Positions 13,180 through 22,600 of a DNA stretch of 64,000 bases are shown here, piece by piece. Origin of the DNA: Gemmatimonadaceae bacterium (lineage in GTDB: Bacteria; Gemmatimonadota; Gemmatimonadetes; Gemmatimonadales; Gemmatimonadaceae). The notes below the pieces were generated by a model. The model saw only the letters and a program-made list of their open reading frames with translations, was not told the origin of the DNA and made no database searches. The stretch lies in contig JAIBBJ010000024.1 of the NCBI GenBank assembly GCA_019694735.1, positions 1 through 64,000 of the forward strand. The letters run 5' to 3'. Both the position numbers and the translations under genes were made by a program. Numbering within the stretch: position 1 is the stretch's first letter; each line of letters opens with the position of its first letter.

Positions 13180-13740
13180 ATGTCCGAGACCCCACCCGGC
13201 TCCTCCATCGATCCGACGCTCCCGCTGCGCGCCAAGGCGGGGGACCGGCAGGCGTTCGCCCAGCTCGTGGACGTGATGTACCCGCGGTCGCTCCGGTTCG
13301 CCCTCCATATGGTCGGCAACCGCGAGGACGCGGAGGAGGCGGTGCAGGACGCATTCGTGCGCGTCTGGCACAACCTCCATCGGTTCCGGGACGATGCGCG
13401 CTTCGAGCCCTGGCTCTTCCGCATCCTCGCGAACCGGTGCCGGAGCCTCATGGAGAAGCGGCGGCGGCACCAGGCGGTGGTCCAGTACGGGGACGTACCG
13501 GAGCGCGGCAGTGCACCCCGGGCCTCGGACGACCGAGACTGGACGGAGGAGATCCACCGGGTCCTCGCGACCCTCCCGGCGGAGCAGCGGGAAGCGTTCC
13601 TGCTCCGGCATGTCGAGGACATGGCGTATGAGGACATCGCCGCGATCACGGGCGTCGGACTCAGTGCGCTGCGGATGCGAGTCAAACGGGCGTGCGACGT
13701 GTTGCGCGCGCGCCTTTCCGAGGTGATACGCGATGAGTGA
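13180..13740 (+). CDS. ECF-family RNA polymerase sigma factor
   Basis: A 186-residue sigma factor with only regions 2 and 4. Region 2 (about 25-92): FAQLVDVMYPRSLRFALHMVGN, then EDAEEAVQDAFVRVW and FEPWLFRILANRCRS. Region 4 (about 122-180): LATLPAEQREAFLLRHVEDMAYEDIAAITG, then a helix-turn-helix with GLSALRMRVKRA. ECF factors redirect polymerase to a small regulon in response to envelope or extracellular signals and are normally held by a cognate anti-sigma factor encoded next door. The next gene starts inside the last 8 bases of this one (ATGAGTGA) and encodes a single-pass membrane protein, the expected location for that partner. It heads a tight four-gene run to 16177. Confidence 0.95.
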   Translation: MSETPPGSSIDPTLPLRAKAGDRQAFAQLVDVMYPRSLRFALHMVGNREDAEEAVQDAFVRVWHNLHRFRDDARFEPWLFRILANRCRSLMEKRRRHQAVVQYGDVPERGSAPRASDDRDWTEEIHRVLATLPAEQREAFLLRHVEDMAYEDIAAITGVGLSALRMRVKRACDVLRARLSEVIRDE

Positions 13741-14359
13741 TGGGCAGGATGTGGTGATTCGTCGGGTGGCGGAGACGCTGCGGTCGGCGCCGGAGGCGGT
13801 GCCGGATCCGCGGGCGGTCGCGCGCCTGCTGTCGGCGGCGTGGGAGACCCCGCGTCCGACGGGGATCCGGAGGTGGTTCGGCGCCTGGCGGATGCCGGCG
13901 CTCTCAGGGCTCGGCGCCTCGGCGGTGGCGGCGGCCGCGCTGCTGATGGGGTTCGTGGTGCGTGGCGCGGTGCGCGAGCGGCCTTCGCAGGAGCCCGCCA
14001 TGGCGACCGGGGAATTCCCCGTGCCGGGCGGCGGCACGCCGAGCGCGGGCGTGCCGGTCGTGCCGGCGGCCGCGGTGACGGGCGAGGCCGCGCTCGTGCC
14101 GACGCAGTTCGTGCTGGACCGGCCCGACGCCCACGCCGTGGCGCTCGTGGGGGACTTCAACGACTGGCAGGGGGGCGAAACGCCCCTGACCCGGCTCGAG
14201 AGCGGGGTGTGGACCGCGACGGTCCCGCTGCCGCCCGGCCGGCACGTGTACGCCTTCCTCGTGGACGGTACATTGGTGGTGGCCGACCCGCGCGCCCCGA
14301 AGTCGGGGGACGCGGACTACGGTCGCGAGGGTTCCGTCGTGATGGTCTTCGCCCGATGA
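13733..14359 (+). CDS. Single-pass membrane protein with periplasmic CBM48-like domain; candidate anti-sigma factor
   Basis: A 208-residue protein. Residues 1-53 form a hydrophilic N-terminal part ending in a basic stretch (RRWFGAWR), consistent with a cytoplasmic location. A transmembrane helix spans about 55-76. A Pro/Ala/Gly linker runs 80-120. Residues 122-208 form an E-set glycogen-binding domain (AMPK1-CBM/CBM48 type): ALVGDFNDWQ, then GVWTATVPLPPGRHVYAFLVDG. W145 and W160 are typical ligand-stacking positions. It overlaps the ECF gene by 8 bases. There is no HxxxCxxC zinc anti-sigma motif, so an anti-sigma role is inferred only from position and topology. If correct, the carbohydrate-binding-like domain would be the periplasmic sensor. 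Alternatively, it may be a structural partner of the two exported proteins that follow. Confidence 0.8.
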   Translation: MSDGQDVVIRRVAETLRSAPEAVPDPRAVARLLSAAWETPRPTGIRRWFGAWRMPALSGLGASAVAAAALLMGFVVRGAVRERPSQEPAMATGEFPVPGGGTPSAGVPVVPAAAVTGEAALVPTQFVLDRPDAHAVALVGDFNDWQGGETPLTRLESGVWTATVPLPPGRHVYAFLVDGTLVVADPRAPKSGDADYGREGSVVMVFAR

Positions 14360-15015
14360 GACAGCTTCGTAGTGCCACTACGATCGCCGCGCTGGTGCTC
14401 GCCAGCGCAACCGCCGCCGCGGCGCAGCAGCCGCGGCCGGTGGCGCTGTCCATCGCCGATGCGAGGACCCGCCAGGCCGTCGAGCGCGAGATCGCGCGGG
14501 CCGAGGCGCGGGGGCTGCCGACGCAGCCACTGGTCGCGAAGGCGATGGAAGGTGTCACGAAGCAGGCCTCCGGGGAGCGGATCCAGGCGGCCGTCGCATC
14601 GTTGGCGAAGCGCCTCGAGCAGGCGCGAGTCCTCCTGGCTCCCTCGACGTCGGCCGCGGAGATCGCCTCGGGCGCTGATGCGCTCGCGGCGGGCGTCCCC
14701 GGCGCGGCGTTGAAGCAGATCCGTGCGGCCTGGCCGGCCGATCGGAGCGTCGTGATGCCCCTCGACGTGATGACCGAGCTGGTGGCCCGCGGGATCCCGG
14801 CGAAGCACGCCCTCGAGCAGATCACCGCCCTGATGTCGCGCGGCGCCACGCCCGCGCAGATCGCCTCGCTGGGATCGTCGGTCAATGCCGACGTCGCGGC
14901 GGGCCTGGCGCCGGACGCGGCGCTGGAGGTGCGGGCCCGCGGGGTGATGTCGCTCCTTCCGTCACCTGCTGCCGCGGCCAGCTCCGCTCCCGCTGGTGTG
15001 AGGCCCCCGCGGTGA
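14356..15015 (+). CDS. Exported protein of unknown function
   Basis: A 219-residue protein I do not recognise. A signal peptide occupies about residues 1-24 (ends ATAAAAQQ). The mature part is Ala-rich and predicted mostly helical: a basic segment with ARTRQAVEREIARAEARG, then several amphipathic repeats such as LVAKAMEGVTKQASGERIQAAV, ALAAGVPGAALKQI and LVARGIPAKHALEQITALMSRGATPAQIASLG. The 'aRGiPakhAleqi' units look like short helical-hairpin repeats. The ATG overlaps the stop of the upstream gene (ATGA), and the downstream barrel gene begins 1 base after its stop, so it belongs to the ECF operon. It is probably periplasmic and could link the membrane CBM48 protein with the outer-membrane protein encoded next. 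Confidence 0.8.
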   Translation: MRQLRSATTIAALVLASATAAAAQQPRPVALSIADARTRQAVEREIARAEARGLPTQPLVAKAMEGVTKQASGERIQAAVASLAKRLEQARVLLAPSTSAAEIASGADALAAGVPGAALKQIRAAWPADRSVVMPLDVMTELVARGIPAKHALEQITALMSRGATPAQIASLGSSVNADVAAGLAPDAALEVRARGVMSLLPSPAAAASSAPAGVRPPR

Positions 15016-15016
15016 C

Positions 15017-16177
15017 GTGATCCGCCGCGCGGCGCTGGGGGTCCTCGTCGTCCTCGCGACGCGCGGCGCGGCCGCGCAAGCGCTCCCCGAACTCCGCTTC
15101 GACGCGGGGTACGCGAGCGTGCGCCAGCCGGGCTTCCTGGCCTCGGACACGGTGCGCGCGGTGGACGCCGCGCTGCTCGCCCTCTTCTGGCGCCGCCCGG
15201 CCGATCGCTGGACCCTCTACTCCAGCGCGAACGTCACCTACGCGCGCGACTCGCTCGCGGCCGCGCAGGGCGTGATGGCGCTCGTCCTGCCGTGGATGGA
15301 CCGCGAGCACCTGCGCACCGACGTCGGCGCCGCCGGTGCGACCTTCTCGCTCCGCTCAGCGGGCCGGGGCGGGAACGGCAACCTCTTCGCCCGGCAGCAC
15401 TACGTCGACGACGCGTGGGGTGGGTGGGGCGGCGCGGCGTGGGGGCTGACGGCGCGCGACGGGCGGAAGAGCGCCTCGATCGCCGCGGACGTCGGGGCAT
15501 GGGCGCGCTGGCGCTTCCTGTTCGGCTCCGCCTCGTATGCGCGGCTCTCCTCCGAGGACCTGCCGCTGCTCTACGCCTCCGGCGGCACGAGTTCGCCGTA
15601 CGCGACCTCGTACGAGTTCGAGGACGTGCAACTCGTGCTCACGGCCCGACGGGGGCCGCATGAACTCGCCGCGTCGTACACCGCGCGCCGCGCGGTCGCC
15701 GGCACCGACGACGGTGCCGTCGCGCTCTCGGTGAACGGGCAGCTCCAACTGTCCGACCGGCTGGCCTTCCTCGCGAGCGCCGGCCGGCAGCTCTCCGACC
15801 CGATGCGCGGCCTGCCCGAGGCCGACATCGTCACGGCCGCGCTGCGCGTGAGCCTCGGCCCGAAGCCGCTGCCGGTGATGGAGCGCGCCTCGCTCGCCGA
15901 GGCCCGCGTGATCGCGCGGGCCGGCGGGGGCGGCGAGCTGGTCGTGCGGGTGGCGGCGCACGACACCCTTGCGGTCGAGGTCGCGGGCGACTTCTCGGCG
16001 TGGCGCCCGCTCCCGCTCGCGCGGGAGGGGGACTGGTGGGTGGTGCGCGTGGTGCTGCCGCCGGGCAAGTACCGCATCGGCGTCCGGGCCAACCTCGGGC
16101 CCTGGCGCGCGCCACGCAACGTGGCGCGGGTGCGGGACGACTTCGGCGGCGAGTCGGGCCTGATCGTGGTACCTTAG
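15017..16177 (+). CDS. Exported beta-rich protein with C-terminal CBM48-like domain
   Basis: A 386-residue protein starting at GTG, 1 base after the previous stop. Residues 1-20 form a signal peptide ending AAAQ. Residues about 25-285 alternate aromatic and polar residues in short strands (WTLYSSANVTYARDSL, LFGSASYARLSSEDLPLLYA, LVLTARRGPHELAASYTARR), the pattern of an outer-membrane beta-barrel. Residues about 300-386 form a second glycogen-binding E-set domain: LAVEVAGDFSAWRPLPL, DWWVVRVVLPPGKYRIGVR. The same domain ends the candidate anti-sigma protein two genes upstream, so the operon encodes two of them in different compartments. The ligand may be a polysaccharide or a protein; CBM48-like domains do both. 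The outer-membrane location is inferred, not proven. Confidence 0.78.
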   Translation: MIRRAALGVLVVLATRGAAAQALPELRFDAGYASVRQPGFLASDTVRAVDAALLALFWRRPADRWTLYSSANVTYARDSLAAAQGVMALVLPWMDREHLRTDVGAAGATFSLRSAGRGGNGNLFARQHYVDDAWGGWGGAAWGLTARDGRKSASIAADVGAWARWRFLFGSASYARLSSEDLPLLYASGGTSSPYATSYEFEDVQLVLTARRGPHELAASYTARRAVAGTDDGAVALSVNGQLQLSDRLAFLASAGRQLSDPMRGLPEADIVTAALRVSLGPKPLPVMERASLAEARVIARAGGGGELVVRVAAHDTLAVEVAGDFSAWRPLPLAREGDWWVVRVVLPPGKYRIGVRANLGPWRAPRNVARVRDDFGGESGLIVVP

Positions 16178-16248
16178 CGGACGGCCGGGCAGGGGGCAGG
16201 CGCAGGCCGGACAGGGCCGCAGGGACAGACCGAACCCAGGAGCCGATC

Positions 16249-17550
16249 GTGACGTTCACCACCCGTCGTCAATTCATGGCCGGCCTCGGCGCCGCCACCG
16301 CCGCGCTGCCGATGCTCTCGGAGCGCGCCGCCGCGCAGATCCTCAAGGCGGAGGTGATCGCCGGCGACCGCACCCCGGCCGAGCTCGCCGACGACGAGGG
16401 CTACTGGATGCAGATCCAGCGCGCCTTCGATGCGGACCGGGCGATGATCAACCTGAACAATGGCGGCATCTCGCCGACGCCGACCCACGTGCTGGAGCAG
16501 ATGATCCGCGACCTGCGGTTCGTCAACGAGCTGCCGGTGGAGCACAACTGGCGGATCCTCGAGCCGCGGATGGAGAGCACGCGCCGCGAGCTCGCGAAGG
16601 AGTTCGGCTGTGACCCCGAGGAGATGGCGATCACGCGCAACGCCTCCGAGGGGCTCGAGATCATGATCCTCGGGCTCGACCTGCAGCGCGGCGACGAGGT
16701 CCTGATCACCAACCAGAACTACGGGCGGATGATCACCACGTGGCAGCAGCGGGAGCGCCGCGAGGGGATCGTCCTCAAGCAGGTCAGCTTCCCGGTGCCG
16801 CTCACCGACCCGAAGGTGCTGGTGCGGACCCTCGAGGCGGCGATCACCCCGCGGACGAAGGTCATCGAACTGACGCACATCACGAACCTCACCGGCCAGA
16901 TCCTGCCGATCCGTGACGTCGTGCGGATGGCGCGGCCGCGCGGGATCGAGGTCTTCGTGGACGGCGCGCACGCGTTCGCGCACTTCCCGTTCAAGCGCGA
17001 CGACCTCGAGTGCGACTACTACGCGACCTCGCTGCACAAGTGGATGCACGCGCCGATCGGCGCCGGCTTCCTCTACGTGCGCAAGGAGCGGATCGCCAAG
17101 CTCTGGCCGCTGATGGGCTCCGACGCGTCGCGCGTGGGCAACATCCGGAAGTACGAGGAGATCGGCACGCACCCGCAGGCGAACTTCAACGCCGTGTCGG
17201 TGGCGATCAACTTCCATCGCGGCATCGGCGCCGAGCGCAAGATCGCGCGGCTCCGCTACCTGCGCGACCGCTGGGCGAAGGCGCTGCTCGCCGACAGCGA
17301 CCGCGTGAAGGTCCTCACCGAGCTCGGGCCGGACAAGGCGGGCGCGATCGCGATGTTCAACGTGGACGGCATCGAGCCGGGCGCGCTCGGCGGGTGGTTG
17401 CTCGCCAACCACCGCATCGTCAGCACGCCGATCGTGCACCCCGAGTTCAAGGGCATCCGGGTGACGCCCAGCATCTACACGAGTCCGGACGAGATCGACA
17501 CGTTCGTCGACGCGGTGAAGGTCGCGATCCGGCGGGGCATCACGGCGTGA
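16249..17550 (+). CDS. Tat-exported class V aminotransferase-fold PLP enzyme
   Basis: A 433-residue protein. The N-terminus has TTRRQFMAGLGAATAALPML, a twin-arginine signal with cleavage near ERAAAQ, so the folded enzyme is exported with its cofactor. The rest is a fold-type I PLP enzyme of the isopenicillin-N-epimerase/cysteine desulfurase-like group: INLNNGGISPTPTHV at the start, ITRNASEGLEIMILGLDLQRGDEVL, VFVDGAHAFAH with the PLP-ring Asp, and the Schiff-base lysine in YATSLHKWMHAPIG. The GTG at 16249 is chosen because an AGGAG Shine-Dalgarno lies about 8 bases upstream and the Tat signal starts there. The reaction is unknown; related enzymes are epimerases, desulfurases or lyases. It overlaps the EVE gene by 4 bases. 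Confidence 0.9.
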   Translation: MTFTTRRQFMAGLGAATAALPMLSERAAAQILKAEVIAGDRTPAELADDEGYWMQIQRAFDADRAMINLNNGGISPTPTHVLEQMIRDLRFVNELPVEHNWRILEPRMESTRRELAKEFGCDPEEMAITRNASEGLEIMILGLDLQRGDEVLITNQNYGRMITTWQQRERREGIVLKQVSFPVPLTDPKVLVRTLEAAITPRTKVIELTHITNLTGQILPIRDVVRMARPRGIEVFVDGAHAFAHFPFKRDDLECDYYATSLHKWMHAPIGAGFLYVRKERIAKLWPLMGSDASRVGNIRKYEEIGTHPQANFNAVSVAINFHRGIGAERKIARLRYLRDRWAKALLADSDRVKVLTELGPDKAGAIAMFNVDGIEPGALGGWLLANHRIVSTPIVHPEFKGIRVTPSIYTSPDEIDTFVDAVKVAIRRGITA

Positions 17551-18020
17551 ACCACTGGCTGCTCAAGTCGGAGCAGGACGTCTTCTCGTTCGACGACCTG
17601 CTCCGCGCCCCGCGGCGCACCACGCACTGGGACGGGGTCCGGAACTACCAGGCGCGCAACACGCTCCGTGACCTGATGAAGATGGGCGACCGCTGCTTCT
17701 TCTATCACTCGAACTCCGACCCCACCGGCATCGCGGGGATCTGCGAGGTGGTGAAGGAGGGCTACCCCGACCACACCGCCTTCGACCCGAGGGATCCGCA
17801 TCACGACCCCAAGTCGGTGCGCGAGGCGCCCACCTGGTTCATGGTGGACGTGAAGGCGGTCGCGGCGCTGCCACGCATCCTCACGCTCGAGGAGCTGAAG
17901 CGCGTGAAGGGACTCGAGCGGATGGTGCTGCTCCAGCGCGGCAGCCGGCTCTCGGTGCAGCCGGTGACCGCGAAGGAATGGGCCATCATCTGCCGGCACG
18001 CGGGTGTGCCCGCGGTGTGA
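17547..18020 (+). CDS. EVE-domain protein (thymocyte nuclear protein 1-like)
   Basis: A 157-residue single-domain protein. It begins NHWLLKSEQDVFSFDDL, the classic EVE start (WLxKSEP), followed by THWDGVRNYQARNTLRDLMKMGDRCFFYHSNS, IAGICEVVKEGYPD and YTWF-like TWFMVDVK, and ends in RLSVQPVTAKEW. EVE is a PUA-like fold that binds modified bases such as modified cytosine in DNA or RNA. Stand-alone EVE proteins are found widely in bacteria; proposed roles include reading base modifications in restriction and in RNA metabolism. It starts at a GTG overlapping the aminotransferase stop by 4 bases, an odd pairing with no obvious shared pathway. No restriction or modification genes lie nearby. Confidence 0.93.
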   Translation: MNHWLLKSEQDVFSFDDLLRAPRRTTHWDGVRNYQARNTLRDLMKMGDRCFFYHSNSDPTGIAGICEVVKEGYPDHTAFDPRDPHHDPKSVREAPTWFMVDVKAVAALPRILTLEELKRVKGLERMVLLQRGSRLSVQPVTAKEWAIICRHAGVPAV

Positions 18021-18078
18021 GCCGCGTGTGAGCCGGATGTGAACCGCGCGCGGGGTCGCGCGCCACGGCCGTCCCGCC

Positions 18079-19548
18079 TCAGTCGGTCGACAGCTCCCGC
18101 CCGAGGCGCACGACCGCGGCGACGAGCGCCGCGAAGTCGTCGTCGCCGGAGCGATGGTTGGTGATCGCCACCCGGATCGCGAAGCGTCCGCGGATCGTCG
18201 TGCCGCTCGGGGCGGCGATCCCCCGCTCCTGCAGTTCGATCAGGATCGCGCGGTTGAGCGCATCGCGCGCCGCATCGTCGCGCCCGGCGGCGGCGTACCG
18301 GAAGTTCACGATGTTGAGCGGGACGGGGGCGAGCAGTTCGAGCGTCGGCTCCGCGCGCACCAGCGCCTCGAGGTGCCGCGCCTGCGCCACGTTCCGCGCG
18401 ATGTGCGCGCCGAGCAGGTCGGTGCCCACGGCGCGGAACTGCATCCACGCCTTCAGCGCCTTGAAGCTCCGCGTGAGCTCGATGCCGCGGTCGGCGAAGA
18501 AGATGCCGGTCTGCGCCATCAGCCCCCGGGTCTCGCTCGCGAGGTAGGCGGCCTGCATGGAGAAGGTGCGCACCAGCGCCGCGTCCTCGCGGGTCAGCAG
18601 CACCGCGATGTCGAACGGCAGGTAGCCCCACTTGTGCAGGTCGAACGCGAGCGAGTCGGCGCGCCCCATCCCGCGCAGCTGCGGCTGCAGGGACGGCGCG
18701 AGCGCGGCCATCGCGCCGAACGCGCCGTCCACGTGGAACCAGCATCCCTCGCGCGTGGCCAGGTCGGCGAGCGCGTCGAGGTCGTCGGTCGCCCCGGTCT
18801 GCACCGTCCCCGCCGTCCCGATGATGCAGCAGGGCCGCAGCCCGGCCGCGCGGTCCTCGGCGATCATCGCTGCCATCGCGGCGGGGTCCACCGAGAAGTC
18901 GTCGCGCACGGGGACGCGGCGGAACGCGGTGTTGCCGAGGCCGAGGAGCTCGCAGGCCTTCTTGAGCCACCCGTGCACCTCGGTGCTGGCGTAGACCACC
19001 AGCCGCGGGTGTGCGCCGCCGTGTCCCTCGGCACGCACGTCGTAGCCTGCGCGCTCCTGCCGCGCGACGGCGAGCCCCATCACGTTCGCCATCGTCCCGC
19101 CGCTGAGCAGGATGCCGCCGCTCCCCTCGGGGAAGCCCATCAGCTGGGCGCACCAGCGTACGACCTGCCGCTCCACGAGCACCGGCGACTGCTCCAGCCC
19201 GCCCACGTTCGGGTTCATCACCGACGACAGGAAGTCCGCCATCGCCGCCTGCGGCGTGCCGGTGCCCATGACCCAGCCCCAGAAGCGCGGGTGGATGTTG
19301 CCGTTGGGGAAGGGGCGCACGAGGCGCACGAAATCGTCGTACGCCTGCGCATCGCCGACGCCCGTGCGCGGGAGGGGCTCGTCCGTCAGCGCGTGGCGCA
19401 CCTCCGCCGGCATCGGGCGCCAGGCGGGCCGCGTCCGCACGTCCCGGAGGTAGTCCAGCGAGTCGTCGAGCATCCGGTGGGCCAGGGCACGGTAGGCCTC
19501 CCAGTCGGACGGGTCGAGCGGCGGGAGCGGGTCGGAGGGAGTCGTCAT
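18079..19548 (-). CDS. Group II pyridoxal-phosphate-dependent decarboxylase
   Basis: A 489-residue PLP decarboxylase of the aromatic-L-amino-acid/glutamate decarboxylase group. It shows HPRFWGWVMGTGTPQAAMAD near the N-terminus, GILLSGGTMANVMGL (PLP-phosphate loop), H192 in YASTEVHGW, D274 in WFHVDGAFGA, and the Schiff-base lysine K306 in LAFDLHKWGYLPFD. The length matches the family (470-500). It removes CO2 from an amino acid to give an amine; substrate (tryptophan, tyrosine, DOPA or an aliphatic residue) cannot be assigned. The ATG at 19548 is chosen because it sits just before the first conserved helix. It lies 52 bases downstream of the kinase-permease fusion on the same strand, so it may be co-transcribed with it. 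Confidence 0.93.
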   Translation of the reverse strand: MTTPSDPLPPLDPSDWEAYRALAHRMLDDSLDYLRDVRTRPAWRPMPAEVRHALTDEPLPRTGVGDAQAYDDFVRLVRPFPNGNIHPRFWGWVMGTGTPQAAMADFLSSVMNPNVGGLEQSPVLVERQVVRWCAQLMGFPEGSGGILLSGGTMANVMGLAVARQERAGYDVRAEGHGGAHPRLVVYASTEVHGWLKKACELLGLGNTAFRRVPVRDDFSVDPAAMAAMIAEDRAAGLRPCCIIGTAGTVQTGATDDLDALADLATREGCWFHVDGAFGAMAALAPSLQPQLRGMGRADSLAFDLHKWGYLPFDIAVLLTREDAALVRTFSMQAAYLASETRGLMAQTGIFFADRGIELTRSFKALKAWMQFRAVGTDLLGAHIARNVAQARHLEALVRAEPTLELLAPVPLNIVNFRYAAAGRDDAARDALNRAILIELQERGIAAPSGTTIRGRFAIRVAITNHRSGDDDFAALVAAVVRLGRELSTD

Positions 19549-19600
19549 GCCGGAAACATGCGCGATCGCCGCCGGCCGGACGACATCCGGGGCCCGCGCG

Positions 19601-22600
19601 TCAGTCCCCGCGCATCGCGACCATCGGGGCCGTGCGTCCGGCACGGCGTGCGGGGAGCGAGGACGCGGCGAGTCCGGCTGCCGCGACGGCAAGCGCGGCG
19701 GTACCCCAGACCGGTGGGTCCATCGGGTCGAGGCCGAAGAGCACGGAGGACATGTACCGCGTGAGGGCCCACCCGAGGGCCAGTCCGATGAGGAGGGCCG
19801 GTACGAGCAGCGCCCCGCCGCTCCGCAGCACGTCACGCGCGAGGCGCGCCGGCGGCGCGCCCAGCGCCGCTCGCAGGCCGAACTCACGGCGGCGCTGCTC
19901 CACCGTGTAGTGCAGCAGCCCGAAGAGCCCGGCGACCGCGAGGACCAGCGCGACCGTGGCGAGCGCGGAGAAGAGCGCGAAGACGAAGCGCGGCCACCCT
20001 ACGCTGGCCTGCATGACCTCCTGCATCGGGCGGACGCGCGCGATCGCGACACCCGGGTGAACCGCGCGCAAGGCGCGGTCGACCGCACCGGCGACCGCCA
20101 TCGGGTCGTCGCTCACCGTCCGGACGACCAGGTAGAGCCCGGTCGCTCCCGGCTGCCGCTGGGCGAAGGTCCAGTACGCCTCCGGTCGCGGGCGCTCGAC
20201 GGGTCCGAAGTTCCGGATGTCGCTCACCACTCCGATGATCTCCTGCGGCTCGTCGCCGATGAGGAACCGCTGGCCCAGCGGATCGCGGTCGCGGAAGTCC
20301 CGCGCGACGAGCGCCGCGTTGACCACCACCTTGGGTGGGCCGTCCGTCGCGACCATCTCGCGTGCGTCGGGAAGGCGACCGGCGAGCAGCCGCTGGCCGG
20401 TGGCAGCGAAGAATCCCGGCGTGATGTTGCGGGTCTCGACGAGCGGGCGCTGCGCGAGCGGCACGTCCGCACTCCCCTCGTAGCGCACCCACGCATTCCA
20501 GCCCCACTCCTGGTAGGGCAGTTGCGAGATGGCGCCGGCGGCGCGCACGCCCGGCAGCGCCGACACCGCCTCGAGTGCCGGCGCGAGGAACCGGTCGGCG
20601 GGCTCCCGGCCGGGGAAGTCGGTGGGGGAGACCCGCACGTGCAGCGTGAGCAGCCCGGCGGGCTCGAATCCCGGATCGCCGCGGATGATCCGCACGAAGC
20701 CCTTCAGCACGAGCCCCGCCGCGATCAGCAGTGCGAGCGCGAGGGCGCCCTCCGCCACGACGAGCGCACCGAGCGCGCGATGCTGATGGCGCCCGCCGGC
20801 GGCCTGCCCGCCCCGCAGCGCGTCGGCGGGGACCGTGCGCGCCGCCTGCCATGCCGGGGCGAGCGACCCCGCGAGCGCGGCGAGCAGCGAGACGCCGCCC
20901 GCGGCTGCGATCACGCGCAGGTCCACGCGCGCGTCCGCGAGCTGGACGATGCGCTCGGCACCGAGCAGGACGATGCCGCGCACCACCGCGATCGCGAGCG
21001 CGACGCCGAGTCCCCAGCCTCCGGCGGCGATGATCGCCGACTCGACGAGCACCGGCCGCATCACCTCCCATCGGGACGCGCCGAGGGCCGCGCGCACGGC
21101 GAGCTCCGCGCGTCGCCGGATGCCGCGCGCGAGCAGCAGGCTCGAGACGTTGAGCCCGGCGATGGCGAGGACCACGAGGGTGGAGACGAGGAGGAGCAGC
21201 AGCGGGGCGCGCAGCGTCACGCTCGCGTCGGCCGGCAGCGCGCGCACGTGGACGCTCGCGCCCTCCAGCGCCGGGAAGCGCTCGACGATCCCCGCGAAGC
21301 GTCGCTGGAGCGCCTGCTCGGCCGCCGCCGCGCTGACGCCCGGGGCCAGGCGGGCGACGGCGCGCAGGTAGTTGCTCGTGCGCGCCTCGCGATCGCGCGG
21401 CGTGAAGCGGATCGGCACCCAGAGGTCCCCATCGTAGATGCTCCCGGCGTTCGGGATCCGGAAGCGCGGCGGGAGGACCCCGACGATCTCGTGGGCGACG
21501 CCGTCGATCCGCAGCGGCGTGCCGATGACGCCCGGATTCGCGCCGAACTGCTCGCGCCAATAGTCGTGGCCGACGACGACGACGGGCGCGGAGCCGAGGT
21601 CGTCGTCGGCTGGCGTGAGGAGGCGACCGTGCTGCGCGGTCACGCCAAGCGTGCCGAACAGCGCGCCGGTGACGCGCACCGTGTGGACGGGCGCGATGCG
21701 GTCGCCGACGGCGACGAGCGACGAGGTGGAGGCGAAGGCGCCGAAGCCGGCCAGGGTGGGGTCCTCCGCGAGGTCGAGCGCATTCGGCGCGGAGTGCGGC
21801 TGGTCGAGCACGCCGCGCACGGAGCGGAAGACCGATACGAGGCGGTCCGGCTCGCGGAACGGCAGCGGCGCGAGCATCACGGCGTCCACGACGCTGAACA
21901 CGGATGCGACGCTCGCGATGCCGAGGGCGAGGCAGAGCAGGCAGGCCGAGAAGAGGGCGGGCGTGCGCGCGAGCGCGCGCCAGCCGTGGCGGAGCTCGCG
22001 GCGCAGCGCGCCCGCCGGATGGCCTCCGCCCGCTGCCGCCGACGCGCGGTCGCCGCCCGGTCCGGCCGCGAGCAGCGACGGGGAGGTCAGCACGCGGAGC
22101 AGCTCACGCGCGCCGGCCGGCCGCTCCGCCGGATCCTTCGCGAGGCAGCGCAGCAGCAGGGCTTCGAGGGCAGGGGGGACATCGGCGCGCCTGGTGCGGA
22201 TCGAGGGTGGTGCGTCCGACAGGTGCGCGCGGGCGAGCGCCGAGGGCGTGGCGCCATCGAACGGTGGCGCACCCGCGAGCAGCTCGTAGCCCACGACGCC
22301 GAGCGCATAGAGGTCCACGCGGTGGTCGGCGGCCGCGTCACCCGCGAACTGCTCCGGCGCCATGTAGCGCGGTGTCCCGAGCGAGTAGCCCTCGAGGGTG
22401 AGGTCGGTCGGCGTGCGCAGCGGGACGGGGCGGCCGGGGCCGCCGCGGCCCAGGGCCTTGGCGATCCCGAAGTCGGCGACGACCGCGGCGCGGCCGGTGA
22501 GGAGGATGTTGCCGGGCTTGATGTCGCGGTGGGCGACGCCGGCCGCATGCGCGCACTCGAGCGCCCGCGCGACGTCCGCGAGCACGGCGACCGCCTCGCG

